From: Erwinia sp039023475
GTDB lineage: Bacteria > Pseudomonadota > Gammaproteobacteria > Enterobacterales > Enterobacteriaceae
Assembly (NCBI RefSeq): GCF_039023475.1
Contig: NZ_JBCHVB010000002.1
Span: 310,001 to 374,000, forward strand
Direction: 5' to 3'
DNA: 64,000 nt
Part shown: positions 8,917 to 18,559 of the stretch, in pieces
Numbering within the stretch: the first letter of the stretch is position 1
Layout of the letters: each line of letters begins with the position of its first letter
The notes under the pieces: model-generated
The model's input: only the letters and a program-made list of their open reading frames with translations
Told to the model about the DNA's origin: nothing
Database searches by the model: none
Made by a program: the position numbers and the translations under genes

Positions 8917-9957
8917 ATGCGTATTGAAGAAGATATCAAGTTAGGCTTTAAAGATGTTCTGATCCGGCCAAAGCGTTCCACGCTCAAAAGTCGCTCTCAG
9001 GTCGACCTGAATCGTCAATTCACCTTTAAGCACTCAGGCATTGCCTGGTCAGGTGTACCGGTTATCGCCGCTAACATGGATACCGTGGGTACCTTCAGTA
9101 TGGCTGAAGCGCTGGCCTCCTTTGACGTATTAACCGCCGTGCATAAACACTACAGCGTGGAGCAGTGGCAGGCTTTTACCTCACGGGTCCCCGAGAATGT
9201 GCTTCGCCATGTTATGGTTTCCACCGGCACCTCTGAGACAGATTTTGCCAAGCTCAAACAGATCGTTGCGCTCTCCTCTGCGCTGAAATTCATCTGTATT
9301 GATGTGGCCAACGGCTACTCTGAACACTTTGTTGAGTTCCTCAAGCGCGCCCGTGAGGCGTTTCCGGACAAGACGATTTGCGCGGGTAACGTCGTCACCG
9401 GTGAAATGGTGGAGGAGCTGATCCTTTCCGGTGCAGACATCGTTAAAGTAGGCATCGGCCCAGGTTCGGTTTGTACCACGCGTGTTAAAACCGGCGTGGG
9501 CTATCCGCAGCTTTCCGCCGTTATCGAATGCGCCGATGCGGCGCACGGGCTGGGCGGGCAAATTGTCAGTGATGGCGGCTGCTCTGTCCCTGGCGACGTT
9601 GCGAAAGCGTTCGGCGGCGGAGCCGATTTTGTCATGCTTGGCGGGATGCTGGCGGCGCACGATGAGTGTGAAGGCAAGATTGTGGAAGAGAACGGCGAAC
9701 AGTTTATGCTGTTCTACGGTATGAGCTCTGAGTCGGCGATGAACCGGCACGTGGGCGGCGTCGCTGAGTACCGTGCGGCGGAAGGCAAAACGGTGAAGTT
9801 GCCCGTTCGCGGTCCGGTAGAGCTTACCGCACGCGATATTCTCGGTGGGCTGCGTTCAGCCTGTACCTACGTGGGCGCCGAGCGTCTGAAGGAACTGACC
9901 AAGCGAACCACCTTTATTCGCGTGGCCGAGCAGGAAAACCGGGTATTTAACCGGTAA
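8917..9957 (+). CDS. guaC: GMP reductase GuaC
   Basis: NADPH-dependent deamination of GMP to IMP, part of purine salvage. The start is the ATG at 8917 (MRIEEDIKLGFKDVLIRPKR), preceded by AGGAAA; 25 upstream in-frame codons show no family similarity. The length of 346 residues fits the family. The catalytic cysteine lies in GPGSVCTTR at residue 186, as in E. coli, and the phosphate-binding segment SDGGCSVPGDVAKAFGGG follows. It converges with hofC; the gap holds an imperfect GC-rich hairpin near 9974-9999 with no T run. Confidence 0.98.
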   Translation: MRIEEDIKLGFKDVLIRPKRSTLKSRSQVDLNRQFTFKHSGIAWSGVPVIAANMDTVGTFSMAEALASFDVLTAVHKHYSVEQWQAFTSRVPENVLRHVMVSTGTSETDFAKLKQIVALSSALKFICIDVANGYSEHFVEFLKRAREAFPDKTICAGNVVTGEMVEELILSGADIVKVGIGPGSVCTTRVKTGVGYPQLSAVIECADAAHGLGGQIVSDGGCSVPGDVAKAFGGGADFVMLGGMLAAHDECEGKIVEENGEQFMLFYGMSSESAMNRHVGGVAEYRAAEGKTVKLPVRGPVELTARDILGGLRSACTYVGAERLKELTKRTTFIRVAEQENRVFNR

Positions 9958-10074
9958 TTGCACCGCCGGTTCATCGCCCATCGCCCTGTTGCGGTGGGCA
10001 GTTTGCCGGAGTCTGGGCTTAAGCACCTTCTCCTCCGCTCCGCTGCTTTACCCATTATCTGTTACCCATGAAAA

Positions 10075-11277
10075 CTACCCTCCCAGTGCGTCCCCCAGAT
10101 TGAAAACAGGCAGATACATTGCCACCACCAGCGCGCCCACAATAAGGCCCGTAACGACCATCATCAGCGGCTCCAGCGCGGCGGCCAGAGTATCGGCCCG
10201 CTCATGGGTGCTCTCCTCATGCAGGCGAGCCAGCCTTGCCAGCATGCTGTCCAGCATGCCTGCCTCTTCACCAACCTTAATCAGCTGGCCGCAGATCGGC
10301 GTAAAAAGCGGGTGCTGTTTCAACGCCTGATGTAGCGGATTGCCGGCGGAGATATGCAGCTGAAGCTGTCCAATGCATTCGCGCCAGATCCGCTGAGAGA
10401 GCATTTGCTCCACGGCCTGCAGGCTTTGCAGCAGCGTCAGGCCAGCCTGCTGCGTCAGCGAAAGCGTGGTGAAGATCGCGCTGAGCTGAGCACCTTTATA
10501 CAATTTTCCCGCCAGAGGGAGAGTAAGCAGACCCCGCTGCATGCTGCGCTGCCAGGCCATCGGTAGCCGGTTCATACCCTTCCAGCCGATGGGGAACAGT
10601 GCCATCAGCGGCAGCAGTACAAGCCCGTAGCGCTGAAGCCACTCTGAGAGCGCGATAACCTGCGAGGTAAATGCGGGTAGCGGGGCGTCGAACGACTGAT
10701 AAACCGCAGCGAACTCTGGCAGGATCCAGACCAGCATGCCGTAACTGACGATAAGCGCCAGCGCCAGAATAAACAGCGGATAGCGCAGCGCCTTCATCAT
10801 CTTTTTCTGTAGCTGCTGCTGCCTTTCCTGCTGGCTGGCAAGCTGAAGACAGCACTCATCAAGCCTTCCCGTCAGCTCGCCCACCTTCATCAGCGCCGCG
10901 TAGAGGGGAGGAAATACCTCAGGCCACTGCGCCAGCGCCTCAGAAAAAGGCACGCCTTCTGATACGCGCTGCTGAATTTCCACCAGCAGCGCCTGCCAGC
11001 CCGCATCGGCATGATCTTCCGCAAGAAGACCCAGGCTGGCAGAGAGGGTTAAGCCTGCTTTCAACAGCGTGGAGAGCTGCCGGAAGCAGGCCGTTTTATT
11101 CCCGCCTTGCCAGGCACGGGTCCGACAGCGCTTCCCCCGTGAAAGCCTCAGTGGGATATGACCCGCCGCAACCAGCCGTTCTATGACCTGCTCCTGGCTC
11201 TGGCAAAAAAAAGTACCCTGATGAAAGCCGCCGGTATTGTCCAGCGCCTGCCAGCTAAACAGTCGCAGCGCAGCCAT
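10075..11277 (-). CDS. hofC: Type IV pilus / type II secretion inner-membrane platform protein HofC
   Basis: A 400-residue protein of the PilC/GspF family, the inner-membrane platform of type IV pili. It has two repeated GspF domains (about residues 65-190 and 270-390), each followed by hydrophobic segments (YPLFILALALIVSYGMLVWI; LEPLMMVVTGLIVGALVVA). Its start overlaps the hofB 3' end by 23 bases, so translation is probably coupled. The gene order ppdD-hofB-hofC is as in E. coli, where these genes are poorly expressed in the laboratory. Confidence 0.94.
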   Translation of the reverse strand: MAALRLFSWQALDNTGGFHQGTFFCQSQEQVIERLVAAGHIPLRLSRGKRCRTRAWQGGNKTACFRQLSTLLKAGLTLSASLGLLAEDHADAGWQALLVEIQQRVSEGVPFSEALAQWPEVFPPLYAALMKVGELTGRLDECCLQLASQQERQQQLQKKMMKALRYPLFILALALIVSYGMLVWILPEFAAVYQSFDAPLPAFTSQVIALSEWLQRYGLVLLPLMALFPIGWKGMNRLPMAWQRSMQRGLLTLPLAGKLYKGAQLSAIFTTLSLTQQAGLTLLQSLQAVEQMLSQRIWRECIGQLQLHISAGNPLHQALKQHPLFTPICGQLIKVGEEAGMLDSMLARLARLHEESTHERADTLAAALEPLMMVVTGLIVGALVVAMYLPVFNLGDALGG

Positions 11278-12673
11278 CTTCTTCGCTCACGATGCGGTAG
11301 AGTTCTTCAAGCGTGGTATCACCCCGGTTGACGCAGTGAAGCCCTTCGGTAAAAAGGGAATTCATCCCCTGCTGCCGGGCAATGTCCGCCAGCACCTCCG
11401 GCTGCTCACCGGCAGCGATAGCAATTTGCAGACGGGGCGTCACCGGCATCAGCTCAAAAATCGCCAGGCGGCCATAAAAACCTGAAAAGCAGCGTTCACA
11501 CCCTGCGGCGCGCCAGTTACGAACGGTCCCTGGCCAGACGGATGCCGGGAAATCGGCTACAGCGGTCGCGGGCTGGCGGCAGTGAGGACAGAGGCGACGT
11601 ACCAGCCGCTGGGCGATGACCAGCTTCAGCGCAGAGGCGAGCAGGTAGCCGGGAATACCGATTTGCCCCATGCGGATAAGCGTCTCCGTGGTGGAATTGG
11701 TATGCAGCGTTGAGAGGACCAGATGTCCAGTCTGCGCCGCTTTTACCGCCGTTTCTGCGGTTTCCCCGTCGCGGATTTCACCGAGCATGATGACATCGGG
11801 ATCCTGACGAAGCAGCGCCCGGAGTACCCGGTTAAAATCGAGGCCTGCTTTCGGGTTGACCTGGGTCTGATTAACGCCGGGCAGGGGGATTTCTACCGGG
11901 TCTTCCACGCTGCACAGGTTACGTTGAGGATGATTGAGCCAGCTTAAGCCGCTGTAGAGCGTAAATGTTTTACCGCTGCCCGTCGGGCCGGTGACCAGAA
12001 TCAGACCCTGCGGTCGGGAGAGCGCGTGACGATAGCGCCGCAGCACGGCGGGGGGCATGCCAAGATCCTCCAGCGTCACGCTCTGAGTATGACTTTGTAA
12101 CAGGCGGATAACGGCCTTTTCGCCGAAGCGCGTGGGTAGCGTGGAGAGGCGAAACGACGCCGTTTGGCCGTTCAGCTCAAGCGTGAATTGCCCATCCTGA
12201 GGTATACGTCGCTCCGAGATATCGAGACCGGCAAGAATCTTCAGGCGTGCCACCAGCGAGCCGCCAGCATCGCTGTGGTCTGTCGGCAGGGTTTGCAATA
12301 CGCCATCGACACGCAGGCGTATCCTTAGCGAAGCGTGCTGCGGCTCAAGATGGATATCCGAAGCGCGTCGCTGAACAGCCAGAGCGAGCAGGTGATCTAT
12401 GCGTTCGGGCGCCGCTTTTTGTTGAGGTGTCGCTGACTCCGCGTCAGGCGCGGCTGCGCTATCCTGGTTTTGCCGGAACTGTTCCAGCCGGGCCTGAGGC
12501 CATGACTCCACCTCAATGGCGCTCTGGCAGGCAAAGCGCAGCGCCTCCATCATCGCCGTCGTCGGCGTCCCGGCAACGGCGATTTTCAGGCGTTGTGGCG
12601 TCAGTTCCAGTATTACCGCCTGATGGTGCAGACAGAGTTCCTCTACGGCTCGCCGGGCTGAGTGGATACTCAT
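11255..12673 (-). CDS. hofB: Type IV pilus assembly ATPase HofB (GspE/PilB family)
   Basis: Hexameric ATPase that powers pilus assembly at the cytoplasmic face. At 472 residues, it has an N-terminal domain about 1-90, then the secretion ATPase core. Walker A GPTGSGKT is at about 229-236, the Asp box and Walker B lie in DPDVIMLGEIRDGETAETA, and the His box is near HLVLSTLHTN. A tetracysteine zinc motif (CPHC ... CERC) follows near 365-395. The start codon overlaps the ppdD stop by four bases (ATGA). Confidence 0.95.
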   Translation of the reverse strand: MSIHSARRAVEELCLHHQAVILELTPQRLKIAVAGTPTTAMMEALRFACQSAIEVESWPQARLEQFRQNQDSAAAPDAESATPQQKAAPERIDHLLALAVQRRASDIHLEPQHASLRIRLRVDGVLQTLPTDHSDAGGSLVARLKILAGLDISERRIPQDGQFTLELNGQTASFRLSTLPTRFGEKAVIRLLQSHTQSVTLEDLGMPPAVLRRYRHALSRPQGLILVTGPTGSGKTFTLYSGLSWLNHPQRNLCSVEDPVEIPLPGVNQTQVNPKAGLDFNRVLRALLRQDPDVIMLGEIRDGETAETAVKAAQTGHLVLSTLHTNSTTETLIRMGQIGIPGYLLASALKLVIAQRLVRRLCPHCRQPATAVADFPASVWPGTVRNWRAAGCERCFSGFYGRLAIFELMPVTPRLQIAIAAGEQPEVLADIARQQGMNSLFTEGLHCVNRGDTTLEELYRIVSEEDGCAATV

Positions 12674-13122
12674 TCAGCACCTCCGGTGGCCGCGTCATCA
12701 AAGCGGAAAATCGTTTCGCAGGCTTCCGTCAGCGCTACGGCTTTACTGGTGCAGCTTCGCTGCCAGCGGATGCCGCCTTCCGTTTCTTCCCATTCGGGTT
12801 TCATGCTCACACTCAGACCGCTGAGGCTCTCCTGGCCGTTCAGGGTTATTGTCCCTGCCTGTACGGAAACGGCCGAAACGTAGCGGGAACCTTTGCCCAC
12901 GGGAACGCCGTTGCTGCCGGCCGTGCAGTTTCCTGTCCCGCCGCTTTCCAGCGCACAAAGTTCAACGGCGGTTTTATAAGGCATGGCGACCTGTAACATA
13001 TCGGTCAGGGCGGCTTTTTGCAGGTAATTCTGATAAGCGGGGAGTCCAATAGCGCTGAGAATGGCGACGATCGCGATCACAATCATCAGTTCAATCAGGG
13101 TAAATCCTTGCTGCTTTTCCAT
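12670..13122 (-). CDS. ppdD: Prepilin peptidase-dependent major pilin PpdD
   Basis: Type IV pilin precursor of 150 residues. The class III signal MEKQQG is followed by FTLIELMIVIAIVAILSAI. Cleavage is expected after Gly6, and the Glu at mature position 5 needed for assembly is present. Cysteines in the C-terminal half could form the D-loop disulphide. It is the first gene of ppdD-hofB-hofC. No prepilin peptidase gene is in the window. Confidence 0.95.
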   Translation of the reverse strand: MEKQQGFTLIELMIVIAIVAILSAIGLPAYQNYLQKAALTDMLQVAMPYKTAVELCALESGGTGNCTAGSNGVPVGKGSRYVSAVSVQAGTITLNGQESLSGLSVSMKPEWEETEGGIRWQRSCTSKAVALTEACETIFRFDDAATGGAE

Positions 13123-13271
13123 AGCAATGCTCCTTTTGTTGTTCCGTGCGGCAGGTTAGCCTTCGCGAAAGAAGCGAGCCAGCGCAGGGAGAAGCATTCC
13201 GGAGAGGGGATGGAGATGAACTGACAGTGTTGCACCGTTACGCTATGCAGATGCGGGAAGCGCCGCAAAAA

Positions 13272-13304
13272 GAGGAAAAAAACGCCACGCAAAAGACGTG
13301 GCGT
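13272..13304 (-). terminator. Rho-independent terminator of nadC
   Basis: An inverted repeat ACGCCACG / CGTGGCGT (13282-13304) is followed, in the minus direction, by a T run (the A-rich bases at 13275-13281). It lies about 30 bases past the nadC stop. Confidence 0.85.
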
Positions 13305-13336
13305 GGGAGGGCTGAAGCGGCGTTAACCAGACCGGA

Positions 13337-14227
13337 CTAACGGAAGCGCATGGAAAGGTCGAGCGCCCGTACGTGCTTGGTTAGCGCGCCGACGGAGATA
13401 TAATCAACGCCGGTTTCCGCAAAGGTTCTGATTGTCTCATCAGTGACGTTACCGGAGACTTCCAGCAGCGCTTTCCCCTTTGTCACCTCTACTGCCTGGC
13501 GCATTTGCTCAACGCTGAAGTTATCCAGCATGATGATATCCGCGCCGGCATCAATGGCCTGGCTCAGTTCGTCGAGCGACTCGACCTCGACCTCGACCGG
13601 AACGTCCGGATGCAGCCATAGCGCTTTTTTAACCGCCTCCTGCACCGAACCGGCGGCAATAATATGGTTCTCTTTGATTAAAAACGCGTCGGAGAGGCCA
13701 AGGCGATGGTTAGCCCCGCCGCCGCACAGAACGGCGTATTTAAGCGCGGTCCGCAGCCCTGGCAGCGTTTTGCGCGTATCCAGCAGCTGCGTTCGCGTCC
13801 CTTCGAGAAGCGCGACATAGCGGCTGACTTCGGTCGCCACACCGGAGAGCGTCTGAACGAAGTTAAGCGCGGTGCGTTCGCCAGTCAGAATCACGGCTGA
13901 AGGGCCTTTCACCTCAAATAGCGGCTGATCCGGACTAACCGGATCGCCATCTTCGACGTGCCAGTCGATCTGGGTTTTGTTGCCAAGCTGAATGAAGACC
14001 TCTTCAACCCAGCGTTTACCACAAAAGATGCCCTTCTCACGGGTAATCACGACGGCATGAGAAGTTGCATCAGGAGGCAGCAGGCTGGCCGTAATATCCT
14101 GGCAGGGATCGATTTCCCCACCCAGATCTTCCCGCAAAGCCTGGGCAACGCCGGGGGGGATATCTTCCTTTATGCGATCCAGTAACGTGTTACGGCGGCT
14201 GTCCGGATCGTAGCGGCGGGTGGACAT
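13337..14227 (-). CDS. nadC: Nicotinate-nucleotide pyrophosphorylase (quinolinate phosphoribosyltransferase)
   Basis: Converts quinolinate and PRPP to nicotinate mononucleotide in de novo NAD synthesis. It has 296 residues, the E. coli length. Family segments seen are the N-terminal EDLGGEIDPCQDITASLLP, active-site LNFVQTLSGVAT and LLDTRKTLPGLR, the KENHI segment, and VEVEVESLDEL / IIMLDNFS in the barrel. It is divergent from ampD, as in E. coli. Confidence 0.97.
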   Translation of the reverse strand: MSTRRYDPDSRRNTLLDRIKEDIPPGVAQALREDLGGEIDPCQDITASLLPPDATSHAVVITREKGIFCGKRWVEEVFIQLGNKTQIDWHVEDGDPVSPDQPLFEVKGPSAVILTGERTALNFVQTLSGVATEVSRYVALLEGTRTQLLDTRKTLPGLRTALKYAVLCGGGANHRLGLSDAFLIKENHIIAAGSVQEAVKKALWLHPDVPVEVEVESLDELSQAIDAGADIIMLDNFSVEQMRQAVEVTKGKALLEVSGNVTDETIRTFAETGVDYISVGALTKHVRALDLSMRFR

Positions 14228-14497
14228 TTTTTCACTCCGGGTATCGGATAAGAGAGTCCGGCAATGCTAGCCTTTTTACCCCCTTCTTACCAGATGCCTG
14301 CAGCATATGTCCCGGCCTGAACCGGGTTTTTGACGCAGGCAATACCGACTAAAAGCGCGTCTGTTCAGGCTATCAGGGCGCTTTGCTGGCAGCGTGAAAA
14401 GAGGCTGTTTTTGCAGCATTATCTGCCAGCAGAAGTTTGGTTTTCCTGAAATGATTCATGTTACTCTGATGAAATCGTTATGAAAGGAGAGCAAAAC

Positions 14498-15088
14498 ATG
14501 CAGCTGCAAGCGGGCTGGATTGCGGGCGTCAGGCAGGTCCCTTCGCCACATTGTAATGAGCGGCCTGAAAGCGACACGCCCACGCTGTTGGTTATCCACA
14601 ATATCAGCCTTCCGCCGGGGGAGTTTGGCGGCCCGTGGATCGACGCCCTCTTTACCGGAACGTTGGATCCTGACGCGCATCCCTTCTTTGCTGAGATTGC
14701 CTCACTTAACGTCTCCGCTCACTGTCTGATCCGCAGAGATGGTGAGATCGTTCAGTACGTTCCCTTTCATCTGCGCGCCTGGCATGCGGGCGTCTCCTGT
14801 TATCAGGGGCGTGAAGCCTGCAATGATTTCTCCATTGGCATTGAACTTGAGGGAACGGATACGCTGCCCTATACCGAAGATCAGTATCAATCCCTGACCG
14901 AACTCAGCCAGCTGCTGATTAAGCATTATCCCGCTATGGCTGCGAACATCACCGGCCACAGCGACATTGCGCCGGTACGGAAAACCGATCCCGGTCCGGC
15001 GTTTGACTGGGTAAGATTTCGCGCTGCGCTGGCCGCTGGCGCGTTTAACCGCACTGCAGATGGGAGTCGTAAAGATGACGCTTTTTAG
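14498..15088 (+). CDS. ampD: 1,6-anhydro-N-acetylmuramyl-L-alanine amidase AmpD
   Basis: Cytoplasmic zinc amidase that removes stem peptides from anhydro-muropeptides during cell-wall recycling. Its loss derepresses AmpC beta-lactamase where ampR-ampC is present. The start is the ATG at 14498, well spaced after AAAGGAGA, giving about 196 residues. The zinc ligands are His34 (LLVIHNISLPPGEFGG) and the His and Asp of GHSDIAPVRKTDPGPAFDW. The C-terminus is about 13 residues longer than in E. coli and overlaps the ampE start by 14 bases. Confidence 0.97.
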   Translation: MQLQAGWIAGVRQVPSPHCNERPESDTPTLLVIHNISLPPGEFGGPWIDALFTGTLDPDAHPFFAEIASLNVSAHCLIRRDGEIVQYVPFHLRAWHAGVSCYQGREACNDFSIGIELEGTDTLPYTEDQYQSLTELSQLLIKHYPAMAANITGHSDIAPVRKTDPGPAFDWVRFRAALAAGAFNRTADGSRKDDAF

Positions 15089-15929
15089 TTTATTGCTGGT
15101 GCTGGGCTGGGAACGCCTGTTTAAAATGGGGGAGAGCTGGCAGCTCGATCACCATCTGGCACCGTTTTTCCGCCACCAGCGCCGTTTTTCACTGACGCGC
15201 ACGCTGCTGATGCTGGTGGTGGCGATGGCCGTCATCACGCTCTGTCTGCTGGCGCTGGAAGGGCTCTTTTTTGGCCTGCTGAAACTGCTGTTCTGGATCG
15301 CCGTCGGGCTGCTCTGCATCGGGGCCGGGTCGGTACGTCTTCACTATCACGCTTATCTGAAGGCGGCCAGCCACAATGATACGGACGCGCACAACGCCAT
15401 GGCGGAAGAGCTGACGATGATCCACGGTATCCCGGTTGACTGCAACGAACGGGAATATCTTGCTGCGCTGCAAAATGCCCTGCTGTGGATTAACTATCGC
15501 TTTTATCTGGCGCCGCTGTTCTGGTTTGTGGTGGGCGGCGCCTGGGGACCGGTGTTGCTGGTAGGCTATGCCTTTCTGCGCGGCTGGCAATCCTGGCTGG
15601 CACGTCACCACTCGCCGCTGGAACGCGCCCAGTCGGGGATTGATGCCATTCTGCACTGTATTGACTGGATTCCGGTGCGTCTGGTGGGCGTCGCCTATGC
15701 GCTGCTGGGCCATGGGGAACGCGCATTGCCGGCCTGGTTCGCCACGCTGGGCGACCGGCACAGCGCACAGTACCAGGTCCTGACGAACCTGGCGCAATAC
15801 TCCCTGGCGCGTGAGCCGCATACCGATAAGGTTGAAACGCCGCGGGTTGCGGTGGCGCTCGCCAAAAAGGTGTCGTTTGTGATGGTGATCGTGGTGGCGC
15901 TGTTAACGATTTATGGTGCCCTGGTCTAG
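15075..15929 (+). CDS. ampE: Inner-membrane protein AmpE
   Basis: Integral membrane protein encoded next to ampD, reported to act as a sensory or regulatory partner in beta-lactamase induction; its biochemical role is not settled. The start at 15075 (MTLFSLLLVLGWERLF) gives 284 residues, equal to E. coli. Four hydrophobic segments are seen, including LLMLVVAMAVITLCLLAL and the C-terminal VSFVMVIVVALLTIYGALV. The overlap with ampD indicates coupled translation. Confidence 0.95.
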   Translation: MTLFSLLLVLGWERLFKMGESWQLDHHLAPFFRHQRRFSLTRTLLMLVVAMAVITLCLLALEGLFFGLLKLLFWIAVGLLCIGAGSVRLHYHAYLKAASHNDTDAHNAMAEELTMIHGIPVDCNEREYLAALQNALLWINYRFYLAPLFWFVVGGAWGPVLLVGYAFLRGWQSWLARHHSPLERAQSGIDAILHCIDWIPVRLVGVAYALLGHGERALPAWFATLGDRHSAQYQVLTNLAQYSLAREPHTDKVETPRVAVALAKKVSFVMVIVVALLTIYGALV

Positions 15930-15945
15930 TCTGCGGCCTGAAACA

Positions 15946-15977
15946 AAACCGGCCATCATTCGCTGATGGCCGGTTCC
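15946..15977. terminator. Terminator-like hairpin between ampE and the GH43 gene
   Basis: A strong inverted repeat ACCGGCCATCA / TGATGGCCGGT with a five-base loop lies between two converging genes. There is no clear T run on either side, so factor-independent termination is uncertain. Confidence 0.55.
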
Positions 15978-16069
15978 GGTTACTGACTGATACAGACGGT
16001 TCTACACGTTAATTGCGTGGCAACAGCCGCTCGCCAGGACCGTTTCACCATCTGTATTTATCCCTGAGC

Positions 16070-17047
16070 TTAATCTTCAACACCCGGAGTTTTTACTGTA
16101 TCCGCCGCAGGTGTGCCAAACTGCGGCATGCCATTTTCATCCCAGCTGAAGGTTTTTATGCGCGTATGCCTGTTTGGGTCATACAGCGGATCGCCTTCAA
16201 TTTCCGTATAGTTCCGCGCGTGATAGACCAGCACATCCTCTCCGGTTTCCGTTACCGTAAAACTGTTGTGGCCGGGACCATACTGACGATTTTCCCAGCT
16301 GGTGGTAAAGACCGGTTCAGGAGACTTCTGCCAGTTACTGGCTACCAGCGGATCGGCTTCGGCATCGATCCAGAGCAGTCCCATACAGTAGTTCTCATCC
16401 GTCGCGCTGGCTGAGTAACTGACAAAAAGCCGTTCACCGTGCCGAATCGCGGCCGGGCCTTCATTCACGCTGAAGCCCACGCACTCCCACTCATATTCGG
16501 GACGGCTGAGCATGACCGGCTTACCTTTAATTGACCAGGGCGTTTCCAGCTCGGCCAGATAAAGGTTAGAGTTGCCGGGAATAGCCGGATCTTTCTGCGC
16601 CCACAAATACCAGTTTTTACCCTGATGGACAAAATGCGTGGCGTCGAGCGAAAAGCTGTCGATGGGCACGTTCATCTGACCACATTCCTGCCACTCGCCA
16701 GCAAGCGGATCCTCTGCCGAGCAGGAGAGAACAAACATACGGTGCTGAAACAGGCCGTCCTTGATCTCCCGCGTCGGTGCGGCGGCAAAGTAGATCACCC
16801 AGATGCCACCAATGCGATGCAGCTCGGGTGCCCAAATCAGCTCGCTCATTGGACCGGTATCCGGCTTACGCCAGACCACGACCGGTTCTGCTGCCGCCAG
16901 GCCGGTGAGCGAGCTGGCGCGACGAATCTCAAGCCGGTCATATTCGGGTACGGAAGCCACAAAGTAGTAGGCATTACCCTCGCGTAAAATGAACGGGTCG
17001 GCGCGCTGTTCTATCAACGGGTTAGGCCATGTCTCTTTGCTCATCAT
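16070..17047 (-). CDS. Glycoside hydrolase family 43, probable exo-alpha-L-arabinofuranosidase
   Basis: A 325-residue five-bladed propeller hydrolase of family GH43. The three conserved acids are visible: Asp about 17 (RADPFIL, general base), Asp about 135 (SLDATHF, pKa modulator) and Glu about 197 (NEGPA, general acid). The segment YYFVASVPEYDRLEIRRA resembles exo-1,5-alpha-arabinofuranosidases, but beta-xylosidase activity cannot be excluded. No signal peptide is seen, so it should act in the cytoplasm on imported oligosaccharides. It overlaps the transporter gene by four bases (ATGA). E. coli has no gene here. Confidence 0.85.
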   Translation of the reverse strand: MMSKETWPNPLIEQRADPFILREGNAYYFVASVPEYDRLEIRRASSLTGLAAAEPVVVWRKPDTGPMSELIWAPELHRIGGIWVIYFAAAPTREIKDGLFQHRMFVLSCSAEDPLAGEWQECGQMNVPIDSFSLDATHFVHQGKNWYLWAQKDPAIPGNSNLYLAELETPWSIKGKPVMLSRPEYEWECVGFSVNEGPAAIRHGERLFVSYSASATDENYCMGLLWIDAEADPLVASNWQKSPEPVFTTSWENRQYGPGHNSFTVTETGEDVLVYHARNYTEIEGDPLYDPNRHTRIKTFSWDENGMPQFGTPAADTVKTPGVED

Positions 17048-18453
17048 GCTGCTCCTTCGGGGTTGGCGGTGGCTTTGCCGTCGCGATAATCATTCAGTTC
17101 ATGGTAATTGCGGCGACGCTGTTCCAGGTCAGACTGGATGCGCTGCATCATTTTACGGTCGACTTTCATCAACCTTACCACGCCAGCGGTGATCAGATAG
17201 CCCACGCCGGGGATAACGGTAAAGAGCAGAATGATGCCATGCATGGCGGCAGGAGACTGCGACGCGGCACCCGCCTGATAGCCGTAGAAGGAGAGCAGGA
17301 AGCCAACCATCGCTCCGGCCACCGCCAGACCGACCTTCAGGAAAAACAGGTTGCCCGAAAAGCTGATACCGGTAATACGCTTGCCGGTTTTCCATTCGCC
17401 GTAGTCATCCACGTCCGCCATCAGGGACCAGTGCAGCGGAGATGGGATCTGATGCAGGATGTTCAGGAAGAAGTACATGACTACAACCAGCACGGTCGCC
17501 TGAGGATTAAGGAAATAGAAGCCGCAGGAGAAGATAGCCAGCGCGATATTGGTCCAGAAAAACACTTTGAGTTTGCACCAGCGGTCCGTCATCACTTTAG
17601 CCAGCGTGCTGCCGATCATCATGCCAATAACGCCAAGGCTGATAAACAGGGTGGCGAAGTGCGTGGACTGTCCCATTACCCAGGTAACGTAGTACATGGT
17701 GGCCGCCATGCGGATAAAGCCCGGGCAGACGTTGCAGAAGGTCAGCAGCAGAATGCGTACCCACTGATCGTTTTTCCATACGTCTTTAAGATCGGCCTTC
17801 ATCGCGTCGTGGGTCGGGACGGCGGGCTTGATACGCTCCCGCACGGTGGAAAAACAGAACAGGAACATGCAGAGGCCAATAAACGCCAGTACGCTCATCG
17901 CCATCTGGTAACCGCGCGCTTTGTCTTCACCGCCAAACCAGTCAGCCAGCGGCAGAAGTGAGAGCGACAGGATCAGCGTTGCCACGCCAACCATCACAAA
18001 ACGGTAGGACTGGCAGGAGACGCGCTCACCCGGATCGTTGGTGATAACGCCGCCCAGAGAGCAGTAAGGGATGTTGATCGCCGTATAGGTCAGCGACATC
18101 AGGAAATAGGTAACGAAAGCGTAGATGACCTTATTTTCATAAGTCCAGTCCGGCGTAGTGAACATCAGCACGCTGAACAGCACATACGGCAGCGAAACCC
18201 AGAGCAGCCACGGACGAAAACGGCCCCAACGGCTCTGGGTCCGGTCAGCGATAGCGCCCATAATCGGATCGGTGACGGCATCAAGTACCCTTACTGACAG
18301 CATCAGGATGCCGACAAGGGCTGGCGACAGGCCAAAGACGTCAGTGTAGAAATAACTCAGGAACAGCATGATGGCGCCGCCAATCATGTTGCAGCCGGCA
18401 TCACCCATGCCGTAGCCAATTTTCTCTTTAACCGAAAGTGCCGTGCCCTTCAT
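17044..18453 (-). CDS. GPH-family (MFS) glycoside/pentoside cation symporter
   Basis: A 469-residue, 12-helix sugar:cation symporter of the MelB/XynP/YicJ type. Typical segments are KIGYGMGDAGCNMIGG at the N-terminus and the loop RVLDAVTDPIMGAIADRTQSRWGRFRPW between helices 2 and 3. The start is the ATG at 18453, spaced after GGGAG; a GTG five codons upstream overlaps that ribosome site. Paired with the cytoplasmic GH43 enzyme it likely imports arabino- or xylo-oligosaccharides. A CRP-like site lies about 107 bases upstream. Confidence 0.9.
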   Translation of the reverse strand: MKGTALSVKEKIGYGMGDAGCNMIGGAIMLFLSYFYTDVFGLSPALVGILMLSVRVLDAVTDPIMGAIADRTQSRWGRFRPWLLWVSLPYVLFSVLMFTTPDWTYENKVIYAFVTYFLMSLTYTAINIPYCSLGGVITNDPGERVSCQSYRFVMVGVATLILSLSLLPLADWFGGEDKARGYQMAMSVLAFIGLCMFLFCFSTVRERIKPAVPTHDAMKADLKDVWKNDQWVRILLLTFCNVCPGFIRMAATMYYVTWVMGQSTHFATLFISLGVIGMMIGSTLAKVMTDRWCKLKVFFWTNIALAIFSCGFYFLNPQATVLVVVMYFFLNILHQIPSPLHWSLMADVDDYGEWKTGKRITGISFSGNLFFLKVGLAVAGAMVGFLLSFYGYQAGAASQSPAAMHGIILLFTVIPGVGYLITAGVVRLMKVDRKMMQRIQSDLEQRRRNYHELNDYRDGKATANPEGAA

Positions 18454-18559
18454 GGATAATTCTCCCACCCTGTAATGAAGGCAACAGTATTAATGTCTTA
18501 GGGCGGATTTGCGCTAGCTGAATGCGTCACAGAGATGGACAAAACGGCTGCCGAAGCGA

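Noticed and set aside
17029..17961. 310-residue plus-strand frame opposite the GPH transporter
   Set aside because: His/Gln-rich composition typical of an antisense shadow; the minus-strand transporter has clear family motifs.
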